Part shown: positions 10,256 to 21,975 of the stretch, piece after piece
Position numbering within the stretch: position 1 is the first letter of the stretch
Layout of the letters: every line of letters begins with the position of its first letter
Assembly (NCBI RefSeq): GCF_963082655.1
Contig: NC_081553.1
Location: 22,794,197-22,858,196, forward strand
DNA from: Stomoxys calcitrans
Lineage: Eukaryota; Arthropoda; Insecta; Diptera; Muscidae
Reading direction: 5' to 3'
Length of the DNA stretch: 64,000 bases
Position numbers and translations under genes: made by a program
Notes under the pieces: generated by a model
What the model saw: only the letters and a program-made list of their open reading frames with translations
What the model was told of the DNA's origin: nothing
The model's database searches: none

Positions 10256-12413
10256 TTTTACACCCACCACCGAAGGATGGGAGTATTCTCATTTTGTCAT
10301 TCCGTTTGCAACACATCGAAATATCCATTTTCGACCCTATAAAGTATATATATTCTTGATCAATGTAAAAATCTAAGGCGATCTAGACATGTTCGTCCGT
10401 CTGTCTGTTGAAATCATGCTACAGTTTTTAAATAGGAGATATTGAGCTGAAATTTTGTGCAGTTTCTTTTTTGTCCATAAGCAGGTTAAGTTCGACGATG
10501 GTCTATATCGGACTACATCTTGATATATCCCCCATATAGACCGATCCTCCGATTTAGGGTCTTAGGCCCATAAAAACCACATTTATTATCCGATTTTGCT
10601 GAAATTTGGGACAGTGAGTTGTGTTAGGCCCTTCAACATCCTTCGTCAATTTCGCCCACATCGGTTCAGATTTGGATATAGCTGCCATATAGACAGATCC
10701 CCCGATAAAGGGTCATAGCCCCATAAAAGTCACCTTGATATACTTCTGCAATAACGCACATATCGGTTCAGATTTGGATATAGCTGCCATATAGACAGAT
10801 CCCCCGATAAAGGGTCATAGGCCCATAAAAGTCATATTTTTTATTAGATTTTGTTGAAATATGGGACAGTGACTTGTGTTAGGCCCTTCAACATCCTTCG
10901 TCAATTTCGCTCAGATCGGTCCAGATTTGGATATAGCTGCCATATAGACCGATTTCTCGATTAGAGGTTTTGGGCCCATAAAAGGCGCAGTTATTGTCCA
11001 ATGTCTCCGAAATTTGGGACAGTGAGTTAAGTTAAGCCCCTTGATATACTTCTGTAATAACGCACAGATCGGTCCAGATTTGGATATAGCTGCTATATAC
11101 ACCGATCCTCCGATTAAGGGTCTTAGGCCCATAAAAGTCATATTTATAATTCGATTTTGTTGAAATTTGGAACAGTGAGTTGTGTTAGGCCCTTCAACAT
11201 CCTTCGTCAATTTCGCTCAGATCGGTCCAGATTCGGATATAGCTGTCATATAGACCGATTTCTCGATTTGAGGTTTTGGGCCCATAAAAGGCGCATTTAT
11301 TGTCCAATGTCTCCGAATTTTGGGACAGTGAGTTAAGTTAAGCCCCTTGATATACTGTTGCAATAACGCACAGATCGGTCCAGATTTGGATATAGCTGCC
11401 ATATACACCGATATCTCGGTTTTAGGTTTTGGGGCCATAAAAGTCGCATTTATTGTCCGATGTCCCTGAAATTTGAGACAGTGAGTTTAGTTAGGCTCTT
11501 CGATGTCCCTTTTCAATTTGGCCCAGATCGGTCCAGATTTGAATATAGCTGCCATATAGACCGATATCCCGATTTAAGGTTTTGGGGCAATAAAAGGCAC
11601 ATTTATTGTCTGATTTCGCCGAAATTCGGAACAGTGCTTTGCGTTAGGCTCTTCGACATTTTTCTGCAACTTGGTCCAAATCGGTCCAGATTTGGATATA
11701 GCTGCCATGTAGACCGATATCTCGATTTAAAGTCTTGGCCCCATAAAAGGCGCATTTATAATCCCATTTCACTGAAATTTGACACAGTGACTTATGTTGG
11801 AGTATTTGAGAGAAAGATTCTTCGTAAAATATATGGACCAGTTTGCGTTAACGGAGAATATAGGCGACATATGAACCACGAGCTGTATGAGCTGTATGAC
11901 GACGATAGAATAGTTACACGCATTAAAATACAACGGCTGCGTTGGCTAGGTCATGTTGTCAGAATGGATGAAGAAGCTCCAGCAAAGAAGTCTTTTGAAG
12001 GCAAACACGATGATACCCGCAAACCGGGAAAACCAAAAGCCCGATAGAAAGATCAAGTTGTGGGAGACACCTCGAAACTTGGTGTCAGAAATTTTAGAAT
12101 GAGCGCAGAACATCGAGGCGCTTGGAACGCTATTCTACGTTCGGCTAGTAGAACAAACATTCAGTCGTAGCCAATTAAAGTAAAGTAAAGACTTATGTTA
12201 GGCTTTTCGATATCCATGTCATATATGGTTCAGATCGGTTTATTTTTAGATATAGCTACTGTACGCATTAGTATATGGTCCAAATCGGAGCATATTTCGA
12301 TATAACTGTTATTGGATATAAGGTATGAAACTTTCACCGAATTTGATAAAAGGTTTATATATACCCGAGATGGTGGGTATCCAAAGTTCGGCCCGGCCGC
12401 ATTTTTACTTTTT
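10256..12413 (-). mobile_element. type B 153-bp-unit element with a LINE tail inserted
   Basis: The left edge is the R end (TACACCCACCACCGAAGGAT, then CATTTTGTCATTCCGTTTGC and GTCCGTCTGTCTGTTGAAAT). Type B units follow (GGTTTTGGGCCCATAAAAGG, GATATAGCTGCCATATAGAC) with the usual period. The right edge is the L end (TATATATACCCGAGATGGTG, TTCGGCCCGGCCGC, TTTTTACTT). A 391-bp LINE tail interrupts one unit at 11799-12189. The frames read as repeated His-Ile-Asp-Arg blocks are repeat by-products. Confidence 0.85.
11799..12189 (+). pseudogene. 3' tail of an RTE-like LINE
   Basis: The translation starts at RKILRKIYGPVC and passes through RLRWLGHVVRMDEE, GVRNFRMSAEHRGAWNAILR and a stop at 12168-12170. 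These are C-terminal blocks of insect endonuclease/reverse-transcriptase LINEs; the RTE assignment is from memory of such proteins. One internal stop (TAG at 12045-12047) stands where a Trp codon is expected after KPKAR. The tail ends in TAAAGTAAAGTAAA. GACTTATGTT flanks the insert at 11789-11798 and 12190-12199. The copy is 5'-truncated and dead. Confidence 0.88.
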
Positions 12414-12720
12414 TGCTGAAATTTGGTACAGTTGTGTTAGATCCCTATATAGTATTCCCGAATATGGTGAAAGGCGGACCCTATTTAGATATAGCTCCCA
12501 TGTAGACTAATCTTCCACTTTTGGTCTTGAACCCATCTAAAACTCTTTCATTGCGAGTTGTGTTAGACATGCGTACCTATTTCAGTCTTGATCAGTATTT
12601 CGATAAAGCTGCTATGGGTAGATAAATGGTGATTTTTGCCGGATTTTGACGAAAAATAGTTACTATATATAGCCGAGGTAGTGAGTAATCTTAGTTTGGA
12701 CCGACCGAACTTAAAGCGCA
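12414..12720 (-). repeat. second, older L-end remnant
   Basis: After the L end of the preceding element, diverged unit sequence resumes (GCTGAAATTTGGTACAGTTG, TTAGATATAGCTCCCATGTA). It ends in another L end (TATATATAGCCGAGGTAGTG, GGACCGACCGAACTTAAAGC). This suggests that the element at 10256-12413 inserted into, or next to, an older relative. Confidence 0.65.
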
Positions 12721-14490
12721 TTGGCACAACCTTATTTAGCTTTCATAGTTATTTATGGGACATCTTTTGTAATTAGAAGCTGCAATTGCCTCTATTTTAT
12801 AGCCTGCATTTCAATACCCACTGTGCCCAAATGGCCTGGACAGCAAATAAAAAAAAAAACAGCACATATAAATGCAACAGCCAACAATGGTGAGCCAAGT
12901 CAAGTGAATTATTAAGTAAAATAAATCTGAACGCGTACCAACTCTCAGCGACGTGAATGTGTTTTTGAAGAGATAAAATCGCACACATAGACACAGATTT
13001 CTCTCTTGCATTCTTAGCAAATGGCAAACTGGAAACTATGGCATACACATACTGAGATAGCCAAAGAATACTACAAAGATAACGAATTGAAGCCTCAACA
13101 CTACACTTTGTACTTTGGGTGATAAGAACACCATAATCTATGGCAATATCAAGAGGTGGTGTGAAATAGTAAGAGCAGGAGGTGGCAGATGTTGATGGTA
13201 CACCAAGTGTTGGCAAAGAGAATGTAGATGGGGCAATAACAAGGGATTTATTCCATTAAAATGCCAACAAATCATAAGCTATTTAACACTGCAACCAAAA
13301 GATGCACTAAAGTAGGCCCTCTTTGTATCGGCCCCACCCTCCCTATCGCTCTTTGTGGGTAAGCATTGAGTGTTGTGTGTGTGTTTTTTTTTAAGATCCT
13401 CATTAAGGCAAATAAAAGAGCCTTGAAGAGCATGGTGGAATCATCAGTACAAAACTGAGGTCATTAAAATGTTCACAGGCACTCTGACAGACGGACAGAC
13501 GGACATAATAAAGCACAGAAGACGATTTAATTTAAAAAACAAAAACGGCCACAACAATCCCAGCGCTTCCATGTTGAAGTGAAGGGGGATTTGTTGGGTG
13601 GAATGAGAAATGTTTTTGAGAAGTGGCAACAAATGCATTGAATGCATCAATGAATAAATCAATTAAAAGTGAAACTGAAGAGCGCGCGCACATGAAAAAC
13701 AAAAATGAGATGCGAATGTTATGATGTGATGCAAATGGAAGTGAAAATGGATATGGAGCTGCTATTGAAATTGAAATTTGTAATTGTTGCATGTCATATA
13801 AATGTCTGTCTGCCTGTCTGTCTGTCTGTCAGTCCGTCCTGCTGGTTTATCTGTCATCATTGAATTGTTATATGCTGGGCTTGTTTGAAGTATTTGACAT
13901 TTGCATTTGTTTGTGGGATTCGAGGCGAGTGGGGTTGCATTGCATGCAACAGCTGCAACTCGCCGCTATAGCTTCTGTAAACAAATACATCCCAAATGTA
14001 TGGTGCTTTATATAAAAAAACAATTTTTAATGAACTTTACACTCACACACATGGCAAACACATTTTGAAGTCGCTTTGTAAATGACTCTGAAATTCTGAT
14101 GAAAATTTCAACAACAACAACAACAAGGAGAAAAAAGCTTACAAAACTCTTTGTTGACATTACAAATAAATTAACGCTAAGCATCACAGCGAAAACATCA
14201 AAGCAATTCGTTGGTTAGCAGGCCAGGAACAAACGAGAAAGTGCATGATTTGAGGTTTTAGTTTTCTACTCGAGCCCCAGTGCTTTAGTGCTACAAAGTT
14301 CAGTTATCGCCATCACCGTCATCATTTTAAGGCAAATGCAACACAGCAAGAAAAATGCACATAAATGATGACACATTACCATATGTCCGGGTTTTGTATT
14401 TCATGTACTAGCCTTACAAATCATTTTTTCAGTTAAATACTCACAATGGGAATGAATTAAAATGAAAGTGATAAACCAGTAACAAGAAGC
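12721..14490. other. unique-looking spacer, no gene seen
   Basis: No gene recognised. The stretch contains A-runs near 12848, a short GACAGACGGACAGACGGACA patch at 13486-13505, a GTCT/CTGT run at 13803-13836 and a CAACAACAAC patch near 14112. Short hydrophobic frames on the minus strand show no family signature. Confidence 0.5.
13803..13836. repeat. (GTCT)n microsatellite
   Basis: A run of GTCTGTCTGCCTGTCTGTCT type, imperfect at both ends. Confidence 0.8.
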
Positions 14491-15312
14491 AATATCAGGT
14501 TATGCATCGTCATGCAAAATATCAGCCAAATTGGATGAAACTTGCGCCCTCTAGCGGCTCAAGAAGTCAAGATCCAAGATCGAATTATATGGCAGCTATA
14601 CCAGTTTATGAACCCAATTGAACCATACTTAGCACAGTTGTTGGAAGTCATAGCAAAACACCTCCTGCAAAATGTCAAACAAATTGGATGAGACTTGCGC
14701 CCTCTAGCGGCTCAAAAAGTAAAGATCCAAGATCGGTTTATATGGCAGCTATACCAGGTTATGAACCGATTTTAACCATACTTAGCACAGTTGTTGGAAG
14801 CCATACCAAAACACCTCAATCAAAATTTCAGCCATATTGGATGAGACTTGCGCCCTCTAGTGGCTCAAGTAATCAAGATTCAAAATCGGTTTATATGGCA
14901 GCTATACCAGGTTATGAACCCAATTGAACCATACTTAGCACAGTTGTTGGAAGTCATAGCAAAACACCTCCTGCAAAATTTCAAACAAATTGGATGAGAA
15001 TTGCGCCCTCTAGCGGCTCAAGAAGTCAACACCCAAGATCGGTTTATATGGCAGCTATAGCAAAACATGGACCGATTTAGCCCATTTACAATCCCAACCG
15101 ACCTACACTAATAGAAAGTATTTGTGCAAAGTTTCAAGTGCCTAGCTTTACTCCTTCGAAAGTGTGCTTTTGACAGACAGGCGGACGGACAGATGGACGG
15201 ACAGATGGACGGACAGACGGACAGACGAATGCCCCTCAACTAAATTCGTTTAAGGAATTTCTTTGCAGAATCCATGGTGGTGGATTCCCAAGATTCGACC
15301 AGGCCTATTTTT
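14491..15312 (+). mobile_element. type A element with an inverted L-like right end
   Basis: Type A units (CTCTAGCGGCTCAAGAAGTC) run in + orientation but the usual left L end is absent. After the units the normal GCTAGCTTTACTCCTTCGAA block and a GGAC/AGAC stretch (15174-15230) appear. The right edge is then not an R end but an inverted L variant: CAACTAAATTCGTTTAAGGA, AGAATCCATGGTGGTGGATT and a decayed palindrome ATTCGACCAGGCCT. The same L variant closes the element at 26538-27480. Confidence 0.75.
15174..15230. repeat. GGAC/AGAC-rich stretch inside a type A element
   Basis: Repeats of GACGGACAGATG and GACGGACAGAC. This stretch occupies the same place, just outside the unit array, in the other elements. 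Confidence 0.85.
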
Positions 15313-15720
15313 CCTTATTAAAATCATCCCACTGTTTTTACTCCCCCTCTCAACAACAATTCACAGGCTTTTCATAAACGCATAACGAAATACTCGTTGA
15401 ACTGCATCCCTGTAGTGCATATGATTTCATTGCCATTTCCATAGCATTTTCTTTGTTGCATCTTGCACAGCTACTTACCCTGCCCAATGTCATCTCATCT
15501 CATCTTTCATGGACGATGTCATTTGATTGTAATTCGTTTGTATGCAGCAGCAGCAACAACAACAACAACAAGAACTGTGCAACAAAACAAAGGAAAACAA
15601 AAATAAAGGCAGACAGACTCCTTCACTCAAGTGCATATCCCATTGCCTCATTAGCCCCCAGTGCTGTCATTAAAGTCCAAGAGAGCATGACTCATTATGA
15701 CATCTTCAAACCATAAGTGT
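15313..15720. other. unique-looking spacer
   Basis: No gene is recognised. A GCAGCAGCAACAACAACAAC run lies near 15545-15571. Confidence 0.45.
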
Positions 15721-16738
15721 CCGGTTGAAAGAGACAGATGCGACCCCATGCCAAACATGATATGGCCTGAAGCTCAAAAGACTTGAAAACAAAACTAGCA
15801 AATTTAAAGCTCCAAATAGGTTGAGATTGGAGAAAAAGCTGTTGAAAACAAAAATCAAATCGAAATATCATCGAAATCGGTCCATATTTGGAAATAGCTG
15901 TCATAAAAATCTTTCATTCGATATGATCCTTTAGGCTGTCGTAGTCGCAATTTAGGTCCTATCCTAAAAAAAATGGTGCAGGGTATAAAAACATACAAGG
16001 TTCTATTCGATATTTCAATAGGTTTGCAAAATTTTTATATAGGTGCCACATAATCCGATCTCATATCTTTACTTCTGGGCCTCTAGATGGCGCTGTTCTT
16101 ATTTCACATGAAGAGATTTGTTTTGACTTCTAAAAACTGGGCCAAGTGTGGTTCAAAAAGGGCCCATAACCCGAAAAAGCTGTCATATAAACGAATTTCC
16201 CTAGTTGACCTCTTGAGCCTCTAAAGGGCGCAATTCTTATCCGATTTGATTGAGATTTTACAAGTGACGTTTAACAACGTTTTACAAAGCGTGGATCAGT
16301 TTATTTTTGAGACTATATCTGTTTATAAATCGATTCTGATCATACCCGGCATGGATGCTGGAAGTTGTAACATAAGTCTTTATTCAAAATTTCAGCCAAA
16401 TCGTATGAAAATTGAGGCTCCTAGAGGCTTCAGAAATCAAATCGGGGGATGGGTTTATCGGCTATATCGAAATCTGGATCGATATGATCCATTTGCAATC
16501 CCCAACAACCTACAACAACATGAAGTATGTGTGCAAAGTTTCAAACGGCTAGCTTAACGCGTTCAACCGATATCGTGATTTCGACAGACTGACAGACGTA
16601 GGGACATACGGACATGGCTAGATCGATTTATAATGTCGTGACGATCCAGAATATATCCTATATACAATACTTTATGGGTTCGCATATCACTACTTCGATT
16701 TGTTACAAACCGAATCACTAGATTAGTATACGCCCAAC
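15721..16738. repeat. heavily decayed type A copies in opposite orientations
   Basis: Minus-oriented unit traces (CCTCTAGATGGCGCTGTTCT at about 16080, CCTCTAAAGGGCGCAATTCT at about 16208) are followed by plus-oriented ones (CTAGAGGCTTCAGAAATCAA at about 16422). A plus-oriented R side comes next (GACATGGCTAGATCGATTTA and TTTGTTACAAACCGAA, ending near 16738). The units are too diverged to count reliably. Confidence 0.65.
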
Positions 16739-16990
16739 CGCATTCGACCGAGCTGTTCAACGTACAGCAGGCTCTTTGCTCAGTCAACAAAAGGAATTGA
16801 GCTCGTCTCGAAAGAGAAACAAACAAATATTGTAAAATTAAATGATCTCGCCCTAACAGTCGAAAAACTTGAAAAAAGAAAAATTCGGAAGAGCCCGGCC
16901 AGGATTCGAACCTGGGTACACTGAGCAACAGCGAGAGCAATTGCCGTTGTCTTAGCGTTCGAAGCCATCAATACAACTTCCAACAGATGT
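16739..16990 (-). mobile_element. probable tRNA-derived SINE of a second family
   Basis: On the minus strand a T-arm-like stem CCAGGTTCGAATCCTGG contains a good pol III B box (GGTTCGAATCC, complement at 16902-16912). A weaker A-box-like region lies near GATGGCTTCGAACGC. The body includes CTCGTCTCGAAAGAGAAACA (16802-16821), which recurs at about 17309. No clear target-site duplication is seen. It differs from the main SINE family, and could be a tRNA pseudogene rather than a SINE. Confidence 0.5.
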
Positions 16991-18009
16991 ACAAAATCAT
17001 GTTTAGTACGGAGAAGTGTAGTTTGTCACAGAAAGAATGTCTGTCATTACACAAAAATACATGCATTGGGAAAAGTACAGCTAATAGACAGAGTTGTCGA
17101 GTGTAGTTAATGTGGTAATTGTATCATAGATGCATTTTCGCTATTAATACGATTCAAATACAACATACCAACGCACGGCCTTAGAAGCCATCACACCTAA
17201 TATGGTTGAAAAGTCTTCCAAACCAAAGAAGAAACGCGACCCATAGTGATTGGTGTGTGTTGCTATCTTTGGCTTTCCTTTTACATTTGCATCTCCGATC
17301 ATTGAGCTTGTCTCGAAAGAGAAACAAACAAAAAAAAAGGAATAATGTTATGTGTGGGAATACGTCTATACCACTGATGAGCACACAATTGCAATTATGT
17401 GCAAGCCCATGGGCTTACTTTAAATTATTTTCTTCTGTACACATACAGTAATGAGCGTTAGTGTGAGTATTTTTCCCGTCACTAAGCTATACGCTCAAAT
17501 ACGCACTCTCTACTAGGAGAGACACAAGAGAGTAACTATTGGCCTGGTAAACGAATAATCGTTTAAGGCTATGGAAACTTTTTTGCCATAAAGAGGTATT
17601 TGTCTTACAACTAAGTCCGGGTTCTTTTGCCAATAGCGAAGCTACTAAAGGGTTAACAATACAATAAGTTAGATACATTCAATAACGTTATGTTTATGGC
17701 TAATGTTTAATATGTTGAAGCGAAACGCTACACTGTTACAGCAAACGAAAAATTTCGTTAAAGTATTTTGTTAGTCGTAAAAATGTTCCAAACGTTTTAT
17801 TTTTTTTTTGCGTGTAAGTTAAAGGGGCGCACCGCACAGCCACCCAATTGTATCATTGCTCCCACTCAATATTTGGTATGTCTGCGATTCAAAGTGAGAG
17901 GGCAGTACAAATACCGAGTGGAGAGTTAGACTGGCTGCTGGCTGATGGTCGGAACCAGCAGAAAAAAAGAGGGGGAGTTCAATTACGGGAGCCGGCGAAA
18001 TAAGCTCAC
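16991..18009. other. unique-looking spacer
   Basis: No gene recognised. It contains a copy of the TGTCTCGAAAGAGAAACAAA block at about 17310, shared with the preceding SINE-like element, and a T-run near 17799-17809. Confidence 0.45.
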
Positions 18010-19500
18010 TTTTTCATACCCACCACCGTAGGATAGGGGTATATTCATTTAGTCATTCCGTTTGCAACACATCGCAATATCAATTTCTGACCCTACAAAG
18101 TATATATATTTCGGATCGTTGTGAAATTCTAAGACGATTTAACGATGTCCTTGTGTCCGTAAATTTGTTGTAATCACTCTAGAGCCTTTAAAAAATTGAG
18201 ATATTGAACTGTAATTTGGCACAGATATGTCTTTTTGATGCACGCTGGTTAAGTTCTTGAACGGACCAAATCAGACCATATTTGGATATAGACCGATCTA
18301 TATAGACCGATCTGCCGATAAAGGGTCTAATGCCCATAAATGCTTTAATTTTCATCTGATTTCGCTGAAATTTGAAACAGTAAGTAGTTTTTGGCCTCCC
18401 GACATCTGACCCTAATATGGTCCATATCGGACTATATTTATATATAGCTGCCATATATACCGATCTGCCGATAAAGGGTCTGAAGCCCATAAAAGCTTTA
18501 TTTATTATCCGATTTCGCTGAAATTTGAAACAGTGGGTTATTCTAATCCTGCCAATATCTGACCTAAATATGGTTCAGATCGGACTACCTTTAGATATAG
18601 CCGCTATATAGACCGATCTCCCGATTAAGGGTCTAAAGCCCATAAAAACTTTATTTATTACCCAATTTCGCTGAAACTTGAAACAGAGGGTTATTTTAAG
18701 CCTCCTGACATCCGGCCTAAATATGGTTCAAATCGGACTATATTTAGGTATAGCTGTCATATAGACCGATCTCCAGACGAAGGGTCTAAAGCCCATAAAA
18801 GCTTTAATTTTTAACCGATTTCGCTGAAATTTGAAACAGTAAGTAGTTTTACGCATTCTAAGATAGGACCCAAATATGAATCAGATCGGACTATATTTAG
18901 GTATAGCTGTCATATAGACCGATCTGCCGATAAAGGGTCTGAAGCCCATAAAACCTCAATTTTTTAACCGATTTCGATGAAAATTGAAACATTGAGCCGT
19001 TTAACGCCTGCTAACATAGGACCCCAATGTAGCTCAGATCGAACTATATTTAGATATAGCTGCCATATAGGCCGATCTGCCGATAAAGGATCTAAAGCCC
19101 GTAAAAGACCTATTTATTACCCGATTTCGCTGAATTTTGAACAGTGGATAGTTTTAGATCTCACGACATCCGCTCCAGATCCGAACCGTATTTGGACTAT
19201 ACGGACTATACTCAGATATATTGGGTTGCCCAAAAAGTACATGCATTTTTAATAAAACTTAGATTGAACTTTAATCAAATATACTTTTTTTTACACTTTT
19301 TTTCTAAAGCAAGCTAAAAGTAACAGCTGATAACTGACAGAAGAAAGAATGCAATTACAGAGTCACAAGCTGTGAAAAAATTTGTCAACGTCGACTATAT
19401 GAAAAATCCGCAAATACTTTTTGGGCAACCCAATACATATATACCCGAGGTGGTGGGCATCCAAAGTTCGGCCCGGCCGAACTTTATGCCTTTTTACTTT
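18010..19500 (-). mobile_element. type C 153-bp-unit element carrying a MITE
   Basis: The left edge is the R end (CATACCCACCACCGTAGGAT, TTAGTCATTCCGTTTGCAAC). Type C units follow, marked by ACCGATCTGCCGATAAAGGG and GCCCATAAAAGCTTTA. CCGATCT marks at 18307, 18460, 18613, 18766, 18919 and 19072 are spaced 153 bp apart in all five intervals. The right edge is the L end (TATATACCCGAGGTGGTGGG, GTTCGGCCCGGCCGAAC, TTTTTACTT). A MITE lies between the last unit and the L end. Confidence 0.9.
19221..19433. mobile_element. mariner-type MITE
   Basis: 213 bp bounded by perfect 19-bp inverted repeats, TTGGGTTGCCCAAAAAGTA and its complement, and flanked by TA on both sides. TA target duplication is the signature of Tc1/mariner transposition. 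The interior has no coding potential. A related copy in the opposite orientation is at 41068-41305. Confidence 0.95.
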
Positions 19501-20271
19501 TTTTTTTCTCTTTTAAGATTCTAATCAGAAACTCATATCGCAATTGTTCCATGTATCTATGATCATTTACCGAGTTTCATTGTTTTTTAATCAATCATAA
19601 ATGTTGGGCGCCAGCATTAAGACATCAAAAGAAAAATAGACTTTATATTGCAAGTCTTTATAAAGATATAATGCTAAAAATAACATGAAACAAACTGAAG
19701 ATTATAACATAAAGACAATGACATTTTATTAACATTAGCCCACATAAAAGTAGAACGAACCAGCGAACGACAAAAAAAAAAATTCTATTAAATTTTTTTT
19801 ACGTAGTACCATACGCATGTATTTAGTTGATCGTTGCCACGGATATTGAAGCGCTGAAGAGGGCCCCCCCACACCGGATGTAAAATGTGTGAAGTCGTAA
19901 AAAATGGGTGCGTTTTATTTGTTTACTTGCGGAAATACCCTCGTAAAAATAGGCAAACATACACGCGCTAAACATCAAGGATATGACTCACTTCGTAACG
20001 TACTTCTCCTTATAGACCTCATAGACTTACTGATGGCATATTAATGCATATAATTTTATACGAAAAAAAAAAATAATTCATAAAAATTAGGGAGGAATGT
20101 TATGGAAATATTTATTGGTCGGTTTTTTTATGTGCAGCGCAGGGGGGAAAATTCAATTATCCATATTTGGAAAAAGAAAGTTTTGTGAATGAAGGCAAAT
20201 TAAAATATACTAAGTTGAATTAGGACTTTCCACCAGCAGTAGAACAGGAGAGGAAAATTTGTGTGTTTTAT
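19501..20271. other. unique-looking spacer
   Basis: AT-rich with several A- and T-runs. No gene or repeat family is recognised. Confidence 0.45.
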
Positions 20272-21975
20272 TGTTAACTAGACGAACCGGGACCGCTCCG
20301 CTGCCCCTTCTTTAACAAAAAACTAGGCACTAAAATTGGTAAAAATGCAAATTTTGCCCATGAACATTCCACCAAGGAACAGGGGCAAACTTCTCACATA
20401 TCAATGAGTGCTATCCGATTCGTGTTTAAGCTCAATGATAAGGGGCCTACTTTTTATGGATGAGTCCGAACGGCGTGCCTTAGTGCGACACCTCTTTGGA
20501 GAGAAGTATTACATGGCATATTACCTCACAAATGTTGCCAGCATTAGGAGGGAAAACCACCATTGAAAATGTTTTCTGATGGTTTCGCCAGGATTCGAAC
20601 CCAGGCGTTCAGCGTCATTGGCGGACATGCTAACCTCTGCGCTACGGTGACCTCCTAAAATTGGTTATTAAATTCAAATACCTTTCATTTGAGTCCCATA
20701 TTGTCATAATGGTTAAAATAAGTCATTAGACGTATCTTTAGGGGGAAAAGAGCCACCTAGACTTGAACGCAAATTATAATGTCATATTCGTAATCTACAT
20801 CCTAATACCATTCATTTGAGCCACATATAGGTATGGTCGGCTAATATGTCCATTTGGGGTTGGGTGACCTCCCATTACTTGGACCTAATGTTTTATGCCA
20901 TATTTGTAATCTTCTGCCTCATACTTTTCATTTGAGTCCCATATTGACATGAATTTCGAATATATCTGTTGAGAGGAGTTTTGGAGTTGGGGGGTACTGA
21001 GTACTTGGACACAAATTTTAATACCATATTCGTTTTTAAGTCTCCAATACCTTTTATTTGATACCCTTATTGTGCCAATCGGACCACTTTCGGAAATGGG
21101 TGGAGTTTTTGGAGTTAGGAGGAGGGTCCGCCTCCACCCGATATCTAAGAATTATATAGCCTATGTTTCCTTCCAGACAAACGTACACAATCTATGAACA
21201 TTTTAAGAAAATCGGTTTAACCATATAGTCTAATGGCGTTTTTGAAGGGTGGCATGACCCCCTATACTTCGATCTGATTTTGTATGCCAGATTCGAAATC
21301 TACTCCCCACTGCCTTTCTAATGTCTAATGGCGTTTTTGAGGGGTGGCATGACCCTCTATACTACGATCTAATTTGTATGCCAGATTCGAAATTTACTCC
21401 CGATTGCCTTTCATTTGAGCCCCATATTGATCGCATAGTCATAATGGGTCTAATGGCGTTTTTGAGGGGTGGCCTGCCCCCCTATACTTCGTCATAAATT
21501 TGTATGCCAGATTCGTTATCTACTCCCGCATACTTTTCATTTGATTTTGAGTGGTGTTTTTGGTATAACGGTGGAGGGTCCGCCCCCTTCCGTTATCAAT
21601 AAATTATAAAGCCTATTCCTACTTCCTCACCATATTCGTAATCTACTCCCGATTACCTTTCATTTGAGTCCCATATTGTCATGATCTTCAAATAAACCTA
21701 TTTTAGGGGTTTTGGGACTGGGTTGGCCCCCCAGGTACTTGAACCCAACTTTTATTATGAAATTCGTACTCTACTCTTGAATACCTTTCATTTGAATCCC
21801 ATATTGTCCATATCGGTCCACTTTTATTTTTGAGTAGTACTTTTAGGGTAAGGGGGAGGGTCCAACCTACACAATCTGTGAAAATTTCAAGGTAATCGGT
21901 TCAGCTATTTTTGAGTCTATACGGAACAAACCGACAAACAAGCAAACACAAATTGAATTTTATGTATAAAGAAGA
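20272..21975 (+). repeat. type D repeat element (~125-bp diverged units)
   Basis: The element begins near GACGAACCGGGACCGCTCCG. It has repeated blocks CCTTTCATTTGAGTCCCATA, CGTAATCTACTCCCGA and GGGGTTTTGG. CATTTGAG-like marks lie at 20686, 20813, 20929, 21055, 21412, 21537, 21659 and 21788; adjacent spacings are 116-129 bp. The end carries CAATCTGTGAAAATTTCAAG and AATTGAATTTTATGTATAAA. A SINE lies inside. No protein is encoded. The unit is unrelated to the 153-bp families as far as I can see. Confidence 0.7.
20341..20654 (-). mobile_element. full-length tRNA-derived SINE
   Basis: The minus strand starts GGAGGTCACCGTAGCGCAGA. It carries a pol III A box TAGCGCAGAGG (complement at 20634-20644) and a B box GGTTCGAATCC (complement at 20591-20601), as in a tRNA gene. 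A non-tRNA body and a tail ending GGGCAAAATTTGCATTT follow. CTAAAATTGGT at 20330-20340 and 20655-20665 is a perfect 11-bp target-site duplication. This is the best-preserved copy of the family here. Confidence 0.95.

Noticed and set aside
16889..16975. A functional tRNA gene on the minus strand.
   Set aside because: The T-arm and B box are good, but the acceptor and D-arm do not form a convincing cloverleaf and SINE-like sequence surrounds it.
20587..20656. A tRNA gene in the SINE head.
   Set aside because: A and B boxes are present but it is joined to a SINE body, has target-site duplications and occurs in several copies.
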